A stretch of DNA of 60,291 nucleotides from an uncultured Lachnospiraceae bacterium (GCA_902489645.1 CABUAW010000009.1:1-60291); one strand, 5' to 3'. Positions 15,628-24,822 are shown, counted from the first letter of the stretch. A program made the numbers and translations. The notes: a model not told the origin generated them from the sequence alone.

Positions 15628-16191
15628 ATGGAAGACGTAAAAATCAGATTAATTACAGGCCACACTGGGCAAAATCATATTACCGCAGATGATGATGCAA
15701 GCAAATTGTCGGCCTTGATTGGCAGAGGGGAATATGTACTGGATGTAGGAACAAAGTTTAAATATGATAAAGTAAGTAACAATCAAATTGATATTCTGGA
15801 TGGTGATGCCATATTTCAGGGAAGGCATTGTCGGGTAAGTCCGGATATGAGAATATCATGTGATATTGGTAATGGGACGCAAAATCAGTATAGGAATGAT
15901 TTGATTGGCATTAAGTATAAGCGAATTGGAGCGGAAGAATCCGCATGGATTGCTGTTATCCAGGGAACGCCGGGGACTGTGGCCGAAGACCCACCGTATA
16001 CAACCGGAAATATTGAAGAGGGAGCAACAGAACATTTCATGCCATTGTATCGTGTTACGGTGGATGGGGTAAGTGCAGTTTCTATTGTGCCGCTTTACAA
16101 GGTTTATAACAGAATCCCTAATTTTTCTTTTGGAACGGCAGACCCGGCTGGAGGAGAAGATGGAGATGTTTACTTTAAGATTATTGAATAG
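15628..16191 (+). CDS. Distal tail/baseplate protein, unknown family
   Basis: 187 residues, start two bases after Tal with AGGAGTG ahead. It has short beta-strand motifs around YVLDVGTKFKYD and FQGRHCRVSP, and a Gly-rich end. It resembles the small proteins found between Tal and receptor-binding proteins in phages of Clostridia and Lactobacillales, but no named family was recognised. A role in the baseplate or fibre base is inferred from position. Confidence 0.6.
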   Translation: MEDVKIRLITGHTGQNHITADDDASKLSALIGRGEYVLDVGTKFKYDKVSNNQIDILDGDAIFQGRHCRVSPDMRISCDIGNGTQNQYRNDLIGIKYKRIGAEESAWIAVIQGTPGTVAEDPPYTTGNIEEGATEHFMPLYRVTVDGVSAVSIVPLYKVYNRIPNFSFGTADPAGGEDGDVYFKIIE

Positions 16192-16203
16192 GCGGTGATA
16201 ATT

Positions 16204-17727
16204 ATGGGAGCATATGACACCTCAAATGAGTTGATATACAATAATAGGATATATCATGTGAATGATGTTATTAAACTGAATAATGGGGCACTTTATTATG
16301 ACGCAGACGGACCATCACATACAAGCACAGATACATCGTGGCTTTATAGAATAGATACAATTTATCCAAATAAGAATATTCAATTACTGATACGGTATGT
16401 CAGCGGCTCGGCATATGAACAGGGGAATTTATCTGGATTTATTAAACCGGAACAGATTTCAGAAGGCGGAGCCCAATATCAGTCTATTTATAGCTTCAAT
16501 GCCAATGGAGGTTCAGGAGCCCCTGGAGCCGGAACGAAAACTTACGGAAAAGTGTTCGTTTTTCCAGCAACAAAACCGACGAGAACGGGATATTCATTTT
16601 TGGGATGGAGGAATGATTCCGCAGGCGGAGCAAAAAATTTTCAGCCGAATGAACAGTTCTGGGGACCGGATACGAATGTGGAATGGAAAGCTCAATGGCA
16701 AGCCAATACATATACGGTTACATATAATGCAAATGGCGGGAGCGATGCGCCAACTGCACAAACAAAAACACATGGTGTAACGTTAACGTTGAGTACCATA
16801 AAACCGACCAGAGCAGGATATACGTTTAAACAATGGAATACGGCATCCAACGGTTCAGGTACAGGCATTGCGGCAGGCGGAGCGTATACGTTGGAAAATA
16901 ATCGGACGTTATATGCAATTTGGACAGCCAATAGTTATACATTAACCGTAAATCCAAATGGAGGCACATGGAATACATCAACGTCTTCACAGACATTTAC
17001 TCAGGTGATGGCCTCTACAAAAACAGTGAGTAATCCGTCAAAGACAGGATATACTTTTGCTGGATGGACGGTTTCCGGTTCTGGTTCCGTGTCGGGTACA
17101 GCGTATACGCAGGGGGCCGGTAATTGTACATTAACAGCAAAATGGAATATTAACAGTTATGTGCTTACAGTAAATCCTAATAATGGCAGTTGGAATGGCA
17201 GTACAGCAAATCAGAATTTTACTCAGAATTATAATACGACGAAATCTATAGCGAATCCGACACGAACAGGATATATATTTAAAGGGTGGAGTAAATCCGG
17301 AAGCGGTTCACTTTCTGGAACAACCTATACTTATGGGGCCGGTGCAGGTACACTGACGGCACAGTGGGAGCGTATTGTATATACAGTGACATTTGATGCA
17401 TCGGCCAACGGAGGAATACCGAACAGTACACGTTTTGTGAATCACGGAGATAAACTGGGGACACTTCCAGTGCCGGAAAAACGATATTATAAGTTTGTTG
17501 GATGGTTTACGTCAGTCAGTGGAGGAGACATGGTTTCATTTGAGCAAGTTATCACAAAAAATGTGACTTATTATGCTCAATATAAAATTGATGCTTCGGC
17601 TTCTTTAGTTATTGGTGGTCAGAAAAAAACGGTGATTGCCTATGTGAAAAAGGCTGGAGCATGGAAAAAAACTTTGGCGATGGTAAAGGTTGATGAGGGG
17701 TGGAAAAATTCTATAGGGGCACTTTAG
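16204..17727 (+). CDS. InlB-repeat tail protein, probable receptor binder
   Basis: 507 residues from ATG 16204; a GTG nine bases earlier lacks a spaced ribosome binding site. After ~95 N-terminal residues come five repeats of the InlB/Listeria-Bacteroides type (FNANGGSGAP ... TRTGYSFLGW; YNANGGSDAP; VNPNGGTWN; VNPNNGSWN; FDASANGG), each ending in GYxFxGW plus a strand. The C-terminal ~40 residues are basic and different (GGQKKTVIAYVKKAGAWKKT). Such repeats normally occur in host adhesins. Their place between the Tal region and the lysin suggests a distal receptor-binding or spacer part. Confidence 0.75.
   Translation: MGAYDTSNELIYNNRIYHVNDVIKLNNGALYYDADGPSHTSTDTSWLYRIDTIYPNKNIQLLIRYVSGSAYEQGNLSGFIKPEQISEGGAQYQSIYSFNANGGSGAPGAGTKTYGKVFVFPATKPTRTGYSFLGWRNDSAGGAKNFQPNEQFWGPDTNVEWKAQWQANTYTVTYNANGGSDAPTAQTKTHGVTLTLSTIKPTRAGYTFKQWNTASNGSGTGIAAGGAYTLENNRTLYAIWTANSYTLTVNPNGGTWNTSTSSQTFTQVMASTKTVSNPSKTGYTFAGWTVSGSGSVSGTAYTQGAGNCTLTAKWNINSYVLTVNPNNGSWNGSTANQNFTQNYNTTKSIANPTRTGYIFKGWSKSGSGSLSGTTYTYGAGAGTLTAQWERIVYTVTFDASANGGIPNSTRFVNHGDKLGTLPVPEKRYYKFVGWFTSVSGGDMVSFEQVITKNVTYYAQYKIDASASLVIGGQKKTVIAYVKKAGAWKKTLAMVKVDEGWKNSIGAL
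16492..17570 (+). repeat. Five InlB-type beta repeats
   Basis: Units begin near 16492, 16708, 16935, 17158 and 17380 and span about 220 bases each. Units three and four are closest to each other (TLTVNPNGG and VLTVNPNNG with similar SxxSGTxYTxGAG segments), suggesting recent internal duplication. Confidence 0.75.
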
Positions 17728-17745
17728 ATAGAAAGGATGATTCGA

Positions 17746-18675
17746 ATGATGAAAATAGTTGATGTAAGTACATTTCAGGGAAAGATTGACTGGAATACGG
17801 CGAAGCACCATATTGACGGCGCTATTATCCGTTGTGGGTATGGCGACGACGATGTGAGTCAGGATGATAAATATTTTGAGAGAAATATTTCTGAGTGCGA
17901 GCGTTTAAATATTCCTCACGGGATATATTTGTATTCTTACGCCTCAACAGAAGCCCATATGCAGTCGGAGGTCAAACATATCCTTCGGCTGGTTAAGGGG
18001 CGAAAACTGCAATTTCCAATTTACATTGACCTGGAAGACGCGTCCCTCAGGCCGCATTTTAATGCGGAGCTGTTTTGCAAGATGGGACAGCAGATGGAAG
18101 ACGCCGGCTATTGGTTTGGCGTTTATGCGAATTTGGATTGGTTTCGAAACACGATTGGCAATTCCCTGGACCGGTTTACCCGCTGGGTGGCCCAGTACAA
18201 TGTAACGCTGGACACCTATGGAGATATGTGGCAATATACAAGCCAGGGAAGTGTTCCGGGGATTGGAACGGGGTGCGTTGATATGAATAAATGTTATCGT
18301 GATTTTCCGACAGAAATCGAAAAGAAGGCATTATCATCGGCCGCTTCCGCAGCAACCCCACCGGCTCCATCGTCGGCGGCCGCAGGTACGGGCAAAAAGT
18401 CGGTGGAGGCGGTGTCCGGGGAGGTCATTGCAGGAAAATGGGGAAACGGCAGTGAACGTGAAAAGCGTTTGAAGACCGCAGGCTATAATTACGAGGAAGT
18501 GCAGAGCCGGGTGAATAAAATGATGGAAAGGCCAGAATATTATAAAATACAGCCAAACGATACATTGTCGGAAATTGCGGCCAGGTACGGCACGACTTAT
18601 CAGGCCCTGGCAGCCTTGAACGGAATTACAAATCCGGATATAATTTATGCAGGTGAGGTAATTCGGGTGAAATAA
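17746..18675 (+). CDS. Endolysin: GH25 muramidase, CW_7 and LysM
   Basis: 309 residues from ATG 17746, preferred over 17737 because the AAAGG site would otherwise abut the start codon. A GH25 lysozyme domain (~1-190) has DVSTFQGKIDW, YIDLED with the catalytic acids, and MWQYTSQG. An Ala/Pro linker, a CW_7 cell-wall repeat (GEVIAGKWGNGSEREKRL) and a C-terminal LysM (YYKIQPNDTLSEIAARYG) follow. It would cut peptidoglycan to release particles. No holin was found in the locus. Base use shifts inside this gene: the first part is AT-rich like the tail genes, the rest resembles the flanking chromosome. Confidence 0.9.
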   Translation: MMKIVDVSTFQGKIDWNTAKHHIDGAIIRCGYGDDDVSQDDKYFERNISECERLNIPHGIYLYSYASTEAHMQSEVKHILRLVKGRKLQFPIYIDLEDASLRPHFNAELFCKMGQQMEDAGYWFGVYANLDWFRNTIGNSLDRFTRWVAQYNVTLDTYGDMWQYTSQGSVPGIGTGCVDMNKCYRDFPTEIEKKALSSAASAATPPAPSSAAAGTGKKSVEAVSGEVIAGKWGNGSEREKRLKTAGYNYEEVQSRVNKMMERPEYYKIQPNDTLSEIAARYGTTYQALAALNGITNPDIIYAGEVIRVK

Positions 18676-18686
18676 ATGATTTTATA

Positions 18687-18695
18687 TGGTATAAT
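18687..18695 (+). promoter_or_regulatory. Extended -10 promoter for the pyridoxal kinase gene
   Basis: TGGTATAAT (18687-18695) is an extended -10. Transcription would start near 18702, just at a small hairpin CGCTT/AAGCG (18701-18705/18717-18721) before the ribosome binding site. It separates the chromosomal genes from the tail locus. Confidence 0.6.
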
Positions 18696-18734
18696 GTGAA
18701 CGCTTGGCAATATAGTAAGCGAGGGAGAATCACA

Positions 18735-19559
18735 ATGAAGAATAAAGTTTTGTTAATTAACGATTTGCCGGGATATGGTAAAGTGGCTTTATCTGCCATG
18801 TTTCCGGTGCTGTCCGCAATGGGCTACGATATTTATAATCTGCCGACGGCTCTGGTGTCAAATACATTAGATTACGGAAGGTTTGAAATTCTGGATACGA
18901 CGGAGTATATGCAGAAAACACTGGAGGTGTGGCAGGCGCTGGACTTTTCCTTTGACTGCATTTGTACCGGATTTATTGTGTCGGAGGCCCAGGTGAAACT
19001 GGTTGGCGATTATGTCCGGGAGCAGAAGGCAAAAGGGGTGTTTGCCGTTGTGGACCCGATTATGGGAGATGACGGACACTTGTACAACGGAATCACAGAA
19101 GCGACGGTAGAAAATATGCGGAAGCTCTGCGAGGTTGCGGATATCATCACGCCGAATTTTACAGAAGCAGCCTTTCTGGCGGATATGTATCAGGAAAAGG
19201 CGGTCGTAAGCCATGATGAGGCCCGGCGGCTTGTTGAAAAATTAAACGGCGAAGGTAAACGTTCCGTTATAATGACAAGCGTGGCCTGTGATGACGGAAA
19301 ACATTATGTCTACGGCTACAGCCATGTATCGGATGAATATTTTGAAATTCCGTTTCAAATGATTCCGGTGCGGTTTCCGGGAACCGGCGATTTGTTTTCA
19401 GCCTTTATGGTCGGCGATGTGATTCGTGGCGCGGCATTAAAAGAAGCGGTTCAAAAGGCAATGCGGCGGGTTTCGGCGCTCATAGAAAAAAATCAGGGCA
19501 ATGAAGACAAGTACAAAGGAATTCCTATTGAACAGTATTTGACGGGAGGAGAAATGTAA
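18735..19559 (+). CDS. Pyridoxal/pyridoxamine kinase
   Basis: 274 residues from ATG 18735 (GAGGGAG site). A ribokinase-fold kinase: LLINDLPGYGKVALSAMFPVLSAMG at the start, VDPIMGDDGHLY in the middle, and the anion-hole/catalytic motif FPGTGDLFSAF near the end, where Asp is the base. It salvages pyridoxal, pyridoxine or pyridoxamine into the 5'-phosphate cofactor. The next small gene starts 1 base after its stop, so they are co-transcribed. Confidence 0.85.
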   Translation: MKNKVLLINDLPGYGKVALSAMFPVLSAMGYDIYNLPTALVSNTLDYGRFEILDTTEYMQKTLEVWQALDFSFDCICTGFIVSEAQVKLVGDYVREQKAKGVFAVVDPIMGDDGHLYNGITEATVENMRKLCEVADIITPNFTEAAFLADMYQEKAVVSHDEARRLVEKLNGEGKRSVIMTSVACDDGKHYVYGYSHVSDEYFEIPFQMIPVRFPGTGDLFSAFMVGDVIRGAALKEAVQKAMRRVSALIEKNQGNEDKYKGIPIEQYLTGGEM

Positions 19560-19560
19560 A

Positions 19561-19818
19561 ATGGCACGGCCAAAGATAAAGATTACCCTGATTGACAGGA
19601 AAGGGGACTGTCCGTGTCACCGGGGACATAAAATTGGCGACAGCTTTGACTTTGATACGGAGCGGGGCAAGCTTTGTCCGATGGCGGCGCATGTGGCCTT
19701 CCCGTATATTGATATTTTGAGATATGGCGGGCATATTCCCGGACAAGAAGAGGGGACGGCGGTATTTTGCTGCCCCGATGTGGATACGATTAATGTGTTT
19801 AAGGTTGAAATGGATTGA
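19561..19818 (+). CDS. TIGR04076 family protein
   Basis: 85 residues, begins MARPKIKITLIDRKGDCPCHRGH, with CPCHRGHKIGDSFDFD, LCPMAAHVAFPYIDILRYGG and a terminal CCPD. The conserved cysteines and this layout match TIGR04076, a family of unknown function common in Clostridia. It overlaps the kinase transcript; no function is assigned. Confidence 0.75.
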   Translation: MARPKIKITLIDRKGDCPCHRGHKIGDSFDFDTERGKLCPMAAHVAFPYIDILRYGGHIPGQEEGTAVFCCPDVDTINVFKVEMD

Positions 19819-19944
19819 ATTTTTATACAAAATATGTTATTTTATATTGTATACCGTACCTATATCACGTTGATATTTTAGGGCGTCGAAGTGAGAAAGC
19901 AGAACGGACAAACAGTATATATCAGGAAAGAGCGAGAGGAAAGC

Positions 19945-20955
19945 ATGAGTCAGGCGGAGACGATATTAGAGATAAAAGAGCTGTGTGTGGAATTTAAAAC
20001 TGTGGAGGGAACCGTACAGGCGGTTGACCATCTGAGCTATACCTTACATAAGGGTGAAAAGCTGGGGATTGTCGGCGAGAGCGGAAGCGGAAAAAGTGTT
20101 TCTTCTCTCGGCATGATGCAGTTGATTCCGAATCCGCCGGGGCAGATTACCGGCGGCGAGATTTTATACAAAGGACAGGATTTGGTGAAGGCATCTGAAA
20201 AGGAGATGCAGAAAATCAGGGGGAATGAGATATCCATGATTTTCCAGGAGCCGATGACTTCTTTAAATCCGATTATCAAATGCGGCAAACAGATTGCGGA
20301 ATCTCTAAGGCTTCACCGCGGCATGGATAAAAAGACGGCGATGGCCGAGGCCGTGCGTATGATGCAGGCCGTCGGTATTGCAAATCCGGAGGCCCGCGCT
20401 CATGAATATCCTCATCAGATGTCCGGCGGTATGCGTCAGCGTGTGATGATTGCCATGGCGTTGGCCTGTCGTCCACAGATTCTGATTGCGGATGAACCGA
20501 CAACCGCATTGGATGTGACGATTCAGGCGCAGATTTTGGACCTGATTCGTGACTTAAATGAAAGCATGAAGACATCGGTTATATTTATTACCCATGATTT
20601 GGGCGTGGTCAGTGAACTGTGCGATACGGTGATTGTTATGTATACGGGCCATATTGTGGAAAAGGCACCGGTCCGGGAGTTGTTTGCAGAGCCAAAGCAT
20701 CCGTATACGGTAGGGCTTTTGAATGCAATTCCGAAGATTACAAAAGAAAGAAATCCTTTAGAGACGATAGAGGGAATGGTGCCAAATCCGACGGAGCGGA
20801 TTTCCGGCTGCAGTTTCTCTCCAAGGTGTCCGCATGCGACAGAACGGTGTCGGCAGGAAAAACCGCCGATGACCGGGCTGTCCGAAGAACGGGCGGTTCG
20901 TTGCTGGTTATATGCGGATGAAAGAGAAGGAGGGTTAGCTGATGGCGGCAAGTGA
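19945..20955 (+). CDS. dppD: Dipeptide/oligopeptide ABC transporter ATPase (DppD/OppD)
   Basis: 336 residues from ATG 19945, chosen because GAGAGGAAAG precedes it; an earlier in-frame ATG would add 18 residues without a site. Walker A GESGSGKSV, signature MSGGMRQRV, Walker B ILIADEPTTALD and H-loop FITHDL are all present. The C-terminal oligopeptide-transporter domain has the Cys cluster (CSFSPRCPHATERC) that binds an iron-sulphur cluster in DppD. With DppF it powers peptide import. It overlaps dppF by 14 bases. Confidence 0.9.
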   Translation: MSQAETILEIKELCVEFKTVEGTVQAVDHLSYTLHKGEKLGIVGESGSGKSVSSLGMMQLIPNPPGQITGGEILYKGQDLVKASEKEMQKIRGNEISMIFQEPMTSLNPIIKCGKQIAESLRLHRGMDKKTAMAEAVRMMQAVGIANPEARAHEYPHQMSGGMRQRVMIAMALACRPQILIADEPTTALDVTIQAQILDLIRDLNESMKTSVIFITHDLGVVSELCDTVIVMYTGHIVEKAPVRELFAEPKHPYTVGLLNAIPKITKERNPLETIEGMVPNPTERISGCSFSPRCPHATERCRQEKPPMTGLSEERAVRCWLYADEREGGLADGGK

Positions 20956-21910
20956 AAAAGAGATGCTGATGAAGGCCGACCATGTGAAAGTATATTTTAA
21001 AGGAAAAGACAAGCGCTCCGGCACGGTGAAAGCCGTGGATGATATCAGCTTTGAGATTATGCGGGGCGAGACTTTCGGTGTTGTCGGTGAGAGCGGTTGT
21101 GGAAAAAGTACGCTGGGCCGGACATTAATCCGGCTTCTCAAACCTACAGAAGGACATATATATCTGGAAGGACAGGACATTGCGGCGCTGAAAGGCGCAC
21201 AGCTTAAACAGATGCGGAAAAAGGCACAGATTATTTTCCAGGACCCGTCGGCCTGTCTGAATCCGAGAAGAACAGTGAAGCAGATTTTGATGGAGCCCTT
21301 TGAGATTCATCAGATGAAAGGGCAGGTGGATGTGGAAGCCCGCATTATGGAGCTGCTCCAGTTGGTAGGGCTGGATGCTTACCATTTAAGCCGGTATCCG
21401 CACGAGCTTTCGGGCGGACAGAAGCAGCGTATCGGTATTGCCAGGGCGTTAGCTTTGGAGCCGGATATCATCATTTGTGACGAGGCTGTCTCCGCATTGG
21501 ACGTTTCCGTACAGGCCCAGGTGTTAAATCTTTTACAGGAGTTAAAAGAAAAACTGGGGTTGACGTATTTTTTCATTTCTCATAACCTGAATGTGGTCTA
21601 CCAGGTCAGCGACCGGGTTGGCGTTATGTATCTGGGGAAGATGGTAGAGATTGCCGCTTATGACCAGTTATATGAAAAAAGGTATCATCCGTATACGGAA
21701 GCCCTTCTTTCAGCCATTCCGCAGGTAGGGCAGGAGGCCGGTAAGGAACGAATTCATTTGAAGGGGGAGGTTCCAAGCCCTTCAAATCCGCCGTCCGGCT
21801 GCCGTTTTCACACACGGTGTCCGAAGGCCTGTGATAAATGCCGGGAGGAAATCCCGGAATTAAAGGAAATAGAAACAGGACATTTTGTGGCCTGTCATCT
21901 GTATGCTTAA
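20942..21910 (+). CDS. dppF: Dipeptide/oligopeptide ABC transporter ATPase (DppF/OppF)
   Basis: 322 residues. Walker A GESGCGKSTLG, signature LSGGQKQRIGIARAL, Walker B IIICDEAVSALD and H-loop FISHNL are intact. The C-terminal extension has CRFHTRCPKACDKC. It pairs with DppD to form the ATPase heterodimer of the importer. The ribosome binding site GGAGGGTTAGCTG lies within the end of dppD, so translation is coupled. Confidence 0.9.
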   Translation: MAASEKEMLMKADHVKVYFKGKDKRSGTVKAVDDISFEIMRGETFGVVGESGCGKSTLGRTLIRLLKPTEGHIYLEGQDIAALKGAQLKQMRKKAQIIFQDPSACLNPRRTVKQILMEPFEIHQMKGQVDVEARIMELLQLVGLDAYHLSRYPHELSGGQKQRIGIARALALEPDIIICDEAVSALDVSVQAQVLNLLQELKEKLGLTYFFISHNLNVVYQVSDRVGVMYLGKMVEIAAYDQLYEKRYHPYTEALLSAIPQVGQEAGKERIHLKGEVPSPSNPPSGCRFHTRCPKACDKCREEIPELKEIETGHFVACHLYA

Positions 21911-21997
21911 CCGGATGATTCGCCGGGAAACCGGCTGGATTATAGATAATTCGCCAGAAGGCTGGATGAATTATAAAGGAAAAAGGAGGAACTATTT

Positions 21998-23635
21998 ATG
22001 AAAAAGAAATTTATGGCCATGGCTTTAGGTCTGGTTATGGCGCTCAGTCTCGTTGCCTGCGGCGGCGGAAGTGACAGCGGCAGTTCAACGACAAAAGAGA
22101 CGGCAGCTTCAGAGGGCGGAGAAAGCACAGAAGCTGGCTCCAACACAGTTGTTGTAGCGATGGGTTCAGGCTTTTCCACACTTGACCCGGGATATGTTTA
22201 TGAAAAATATCCGCCGCTGATTGTGAATGCCTGTTATGAAACCTTATTTAAGTTCTATGACAATGAAGGCGCAGCAGAGCCATGTCTTGTTGATACTTAC
22301 GAGTTTAGCGAAGATGCTATGACACTGACAGTGACATTGAAAGACGGCATCGTATTTGCAAGCGGCAATCCGATGACATCGGCGGATGTTATGTTCAGTA
22401 TCAATCGTTGTAAGAACCTGCAGGGTAACCCATCCTTTATTTGCGATACAATTGAAAGCATGGAAGCCCCGGATGACAAGACGATTGTTTTCCATCTGAC
22501 ACAGCCGGACAGCGCGATTTTGTCCAAACTGACATACAGCTCTACGGCAGTTCTTGACAGTGAAGTTGTTAAGGCAAACGGCGGAACAGATGCGGAAGAC
22601 GCTTCGACAGCCGATACGGCTCAGGCTTATCTGGATACAACAAGTGCAGGTTCCGGTATGTATGTAATGACCAGCTATACACCGGATGAAGAGGTTGTAC
22701 TTGAGAAGAACCCGAATTACTGGGGTGAAGCTACAAATGTTGACAAATATATTATCAAGATTCAGCCGGATTCCAACACCCAGATGATGACCCTGTCCAC
22801 AGGAGATATCGATGTGGCCATGAATATGACCGATGATACAATGGCTGAATTAGAAGGCGCTGAAAATGTTGAAATCATCAACGGAGCAACAAAAACCGTT
22901 GGCTTTGTAATGATGAACATGAACGAAGAGTACGGCGGCCCGGTATCTGACCCGACCGTTCAGAAGGCTATCCGTAAAGCGCTTGATTATGCGGGAATTC
23001 AGACAATTATCGGAGAAGGCACACTGACGCCATACTCCATTATTCAGTCCGGTTTCATGGGAAGTAAAGGCGAAAGAGAAGCAGATTATACCGATTTGGA
23101 AGAAGCAAAAGCATTGCTGGCCGACGCCGGATATGCAGACGGCTTCGATGTTGACCTGACCGTATGTGATTTGGATATGGAAGGCGTTGCTTTAACAGAC
23201 CTTGCACAGAAGGTAAAAGATGACCTTTCCCAGATTGGTATTAACGTAAACATTGTATCCCAGCCATGGGCGGCCGGATATGGCGACGCTTATCGTGACG
23301 GTACGCTTGGATTTACTGTCATGTACTGGGGAACTGATTACAATGACCCTAACGTACAGTTAGAGTTCCTGCCGGGTGCAACGGTTGGTTTGAGAGCCGG
23401 ATGGACGGCTGAAATGGCCCCTGAGCTTGCCGCTTTATATCAGGAAGCTATGAAAGCAACAGATAATGATGCACGTATTGAAGTTCTCGAGCAGATTCAG
23501 GATATGACCTATGAAGACGGTCCGTTCATTATGATTGCTCAGGCTCCGGCGCATATCGGTTACAACACCAGACTTTCCGGTGTTGCTATTTCTGACCCAT
23601 ATGCTCTGGATTTGACTTTGATTCATATTAAATAA
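21998..23635 (+). CDS. Peptide-binding lipoprotein (family 5 solute-binding protein)
   Basis: 545 residues. Signal peptide with lipobox LVAC (Cys at ~21), then a Ser/Gly/Glu linker and the family 5 binding-protein fold: FSTLDPGYVYEKYPPLIVNACYE, LTVTLKDGIVFASGNPMTSADV, YTPDEEVVLEKNPNYWG. It captures peptides outside the membrane and delivers them to the permeases below. It lies between the ATPase and permease genes, unlike the E. coli order. A stem-loop right after it (23645-23690) probably keeps its mRNA more abundant than that of the permeases. Confidence 0.9.
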   Translation: MKKKFMAMALGLVMALSLVACGGGSDSGSSTTKETAASEGGESTEAGSNTVVVAMGSGFSTLDPGYVYEKYPPLIVNACYETLFKFYDNEGAAEPCLVDTYEFSEDAMTLTVTLKDGIVFASGNPMTSADVMFSINRCKNLQGNPSFICDTIESMEAPDDKTIVFHLTQPDSAILSKLTYSSTAVLDSEVVKANGGTDAEDASTADTAQAYLDTTSAGSGMYVMTSYTPDEEVVLEKNPNYWGEATNVDKYIIKIQPDSNTQMMTLSTGDIDVAMNMTDDTMAELEGAENVEIINGATKTVGFVMMNMNEEYGGPVSDPTVQKAIRKALDYAGIQTIIGEGTLTPYSIIQSGFMGSKGEREADYTDLEEAKALLADAGYADGFDVDLTVCDLDMEGVALTDLAQKVKDDLSQIGINVNIVSQPWAAGYGDAYRDGTLGFTVMYWGTDYNDPNVQLEFLPGATVGLRAGWTAEMAPELAALYQEAMKATDNDARIEVLEQIQDMTYEDGPFIMIAQAPAHIGYNTRLSGVAISDPYALDLTLIHIK

Positions 23636-23644
23636 TGGGATTCT

Positions 23645-23690
23645 CCGGTTTTACGGGGCTGGCGTTATGGACAGCCCCGCCCGAAACCGG
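23645..23690 (+). other. mRNA hairpin between binding protein and permease genes
   Basis: CCGGTTT (23645-23651) pairs with AAACCGG (23684-23690), and CGGGGCTG (23654-23661) with CAGCCCCG (23672-23679). No T-run follows, so this is likely a stabilising or processing structure or a partial stop. It would give the binding protein higher levels than the membrane parts, as in mal and opp operons. The rest of 23691-23802 holds nothing recognisable except the next ribosome binding site. Confidence 0.65.
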
Positions 23691-23802
23691 GATGATGAAG
23701 GAAAACAGGTATTACCGTGAGCAGGTATCCGGGCCGGGATGCTGCTGACGGAAATATCTGTTTGGGTTTGTCCGCAAATGAAAAAAAGAAGAGGGGTGTC
23801 GT

Positions 23803-24822
23803 ATGGAGCGACTGAAATTTATAGGAAAGAAATTAATCTATTTGGTAATCATGCTGATTGGCGTGGCCACCCTGGTATTTATTTTAACCAAGATGGTTCC
23901 GGGCGACCCGGTGACGGCCAATTTAAGCCAGAGAGCCTTGGGCGACCCGGAGATTGTGGCGGCCTATAAGGCAAAATATGGACTGGACCAGCCGATTTAT
24001 GTGCAGTATATCAAGTATATGCAGAATTTACTGAAACTGGATTTGGGAACGTCCATCCGTACAAACAAACCGATATTGGATGAATTATCCCGGTGCTATC
24101 CGGCCACGATTGAACTGGCCCTGTTTGCCATCGTCATTGCCGCAATTCTGGGTATTTTATTTGGTATTATTTCTGCGATACGGAGAAATAGCATTGTTGA
24201 CCAGATTGTACGTGCGATTTCGGTGACGGGGGTAAGTATTCCGAGCTTCTGGTTTGCCCTTCTCGTTCTTTATTTTATCTATTATAAGCTGCATCTGCTG
24301 CCGGGACCGGGGCGCCTGAGCAATTCCTTTTCAGCGCCGGCCACAGTGACGGGGATGTATGTCATTGACAGTCTTTTGGAGGGAAATATTCCGAAGGCGC
24401 TGGATGCTGTCAGCCATTTGATTTTGCCGGGGACAGTGCTGGCCGCATTTACGATGGGACTGATTACCCGGACGACCCGTTCCAATCTTCTGGATGTTAT
24501 GTCTACCGATTATATTCGGACAGCCCGTGCCAAGGGGCTGGGAAGAGCAGGGCTGATTATCCGCCATGCGCTTGGAAATGCGCTGATTCCGGTATTGACG
24601 GTCATTGGCCTTGGTCTTGGAAACCTGCTGGGCGGCATGGTTTTGGTAGAGACAATCTTTAACTGGCCAGGTGTGGGACAGTTTGCTTATGAGTCGGTGT
24701 TATCGAATGATTACCCGGCGATTATTGGCGTAGCGCTTTTGATTGCACTGAATTATATGGTCATTAACACGATTGTGGATATTTTGTATGGTGTTATTGA
24801 CCCGAGAGTGAGGTGCAGCTAA
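23803..24822 (+). CDS. dppB: Peptide ABC transporter permease (DppB)
   Basis: 339 residues, start after AAGAAGAGGGG. It has six hydrophobic segments, the family opening (KKLIYLVIMLIGVATLVFILTK, PGDPV), and the EAA loop YIRTARAKGLGRAG that docks on the ATPases. It forms the membrane channel with DppC. Its end overlaps dppC by 10 bases. Confidence 0.9.
   Translation: MERLKFIGKKLIYLVIMLIGVATLVFILTKMVPGDPVTANLSQRALGDPEIVAAYKAKYGLDQPIYVQYIKYMQNLLKLDLGTSIRTNKPILDELSRCYPATIELALFAIVIAAILGILFGIISAIRRNSIVDQIVRAISVTGVSIPSFWFALLVLYFIYYKLHLLPGPGRLSNSFSAPATVTGMYVIDSLLEGNIPKALDAVSHLILPGTVLAAFTMGLITRTTRSNLLDVMSTDYIRTARAKGLGRAGLIIRHALGNALIPVLTVIGLGLGNLLGGMVLVETIFNWPGVGQFAYESVLSNDYPAIIGVALLIALNYMVINTIVDILYGVIDPRVRCS

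Noticed and set aside
7885..18675. Complete prophage
   Set aside because: No terminase, portal, capsid, replication, integrase or att-like repeats were found.
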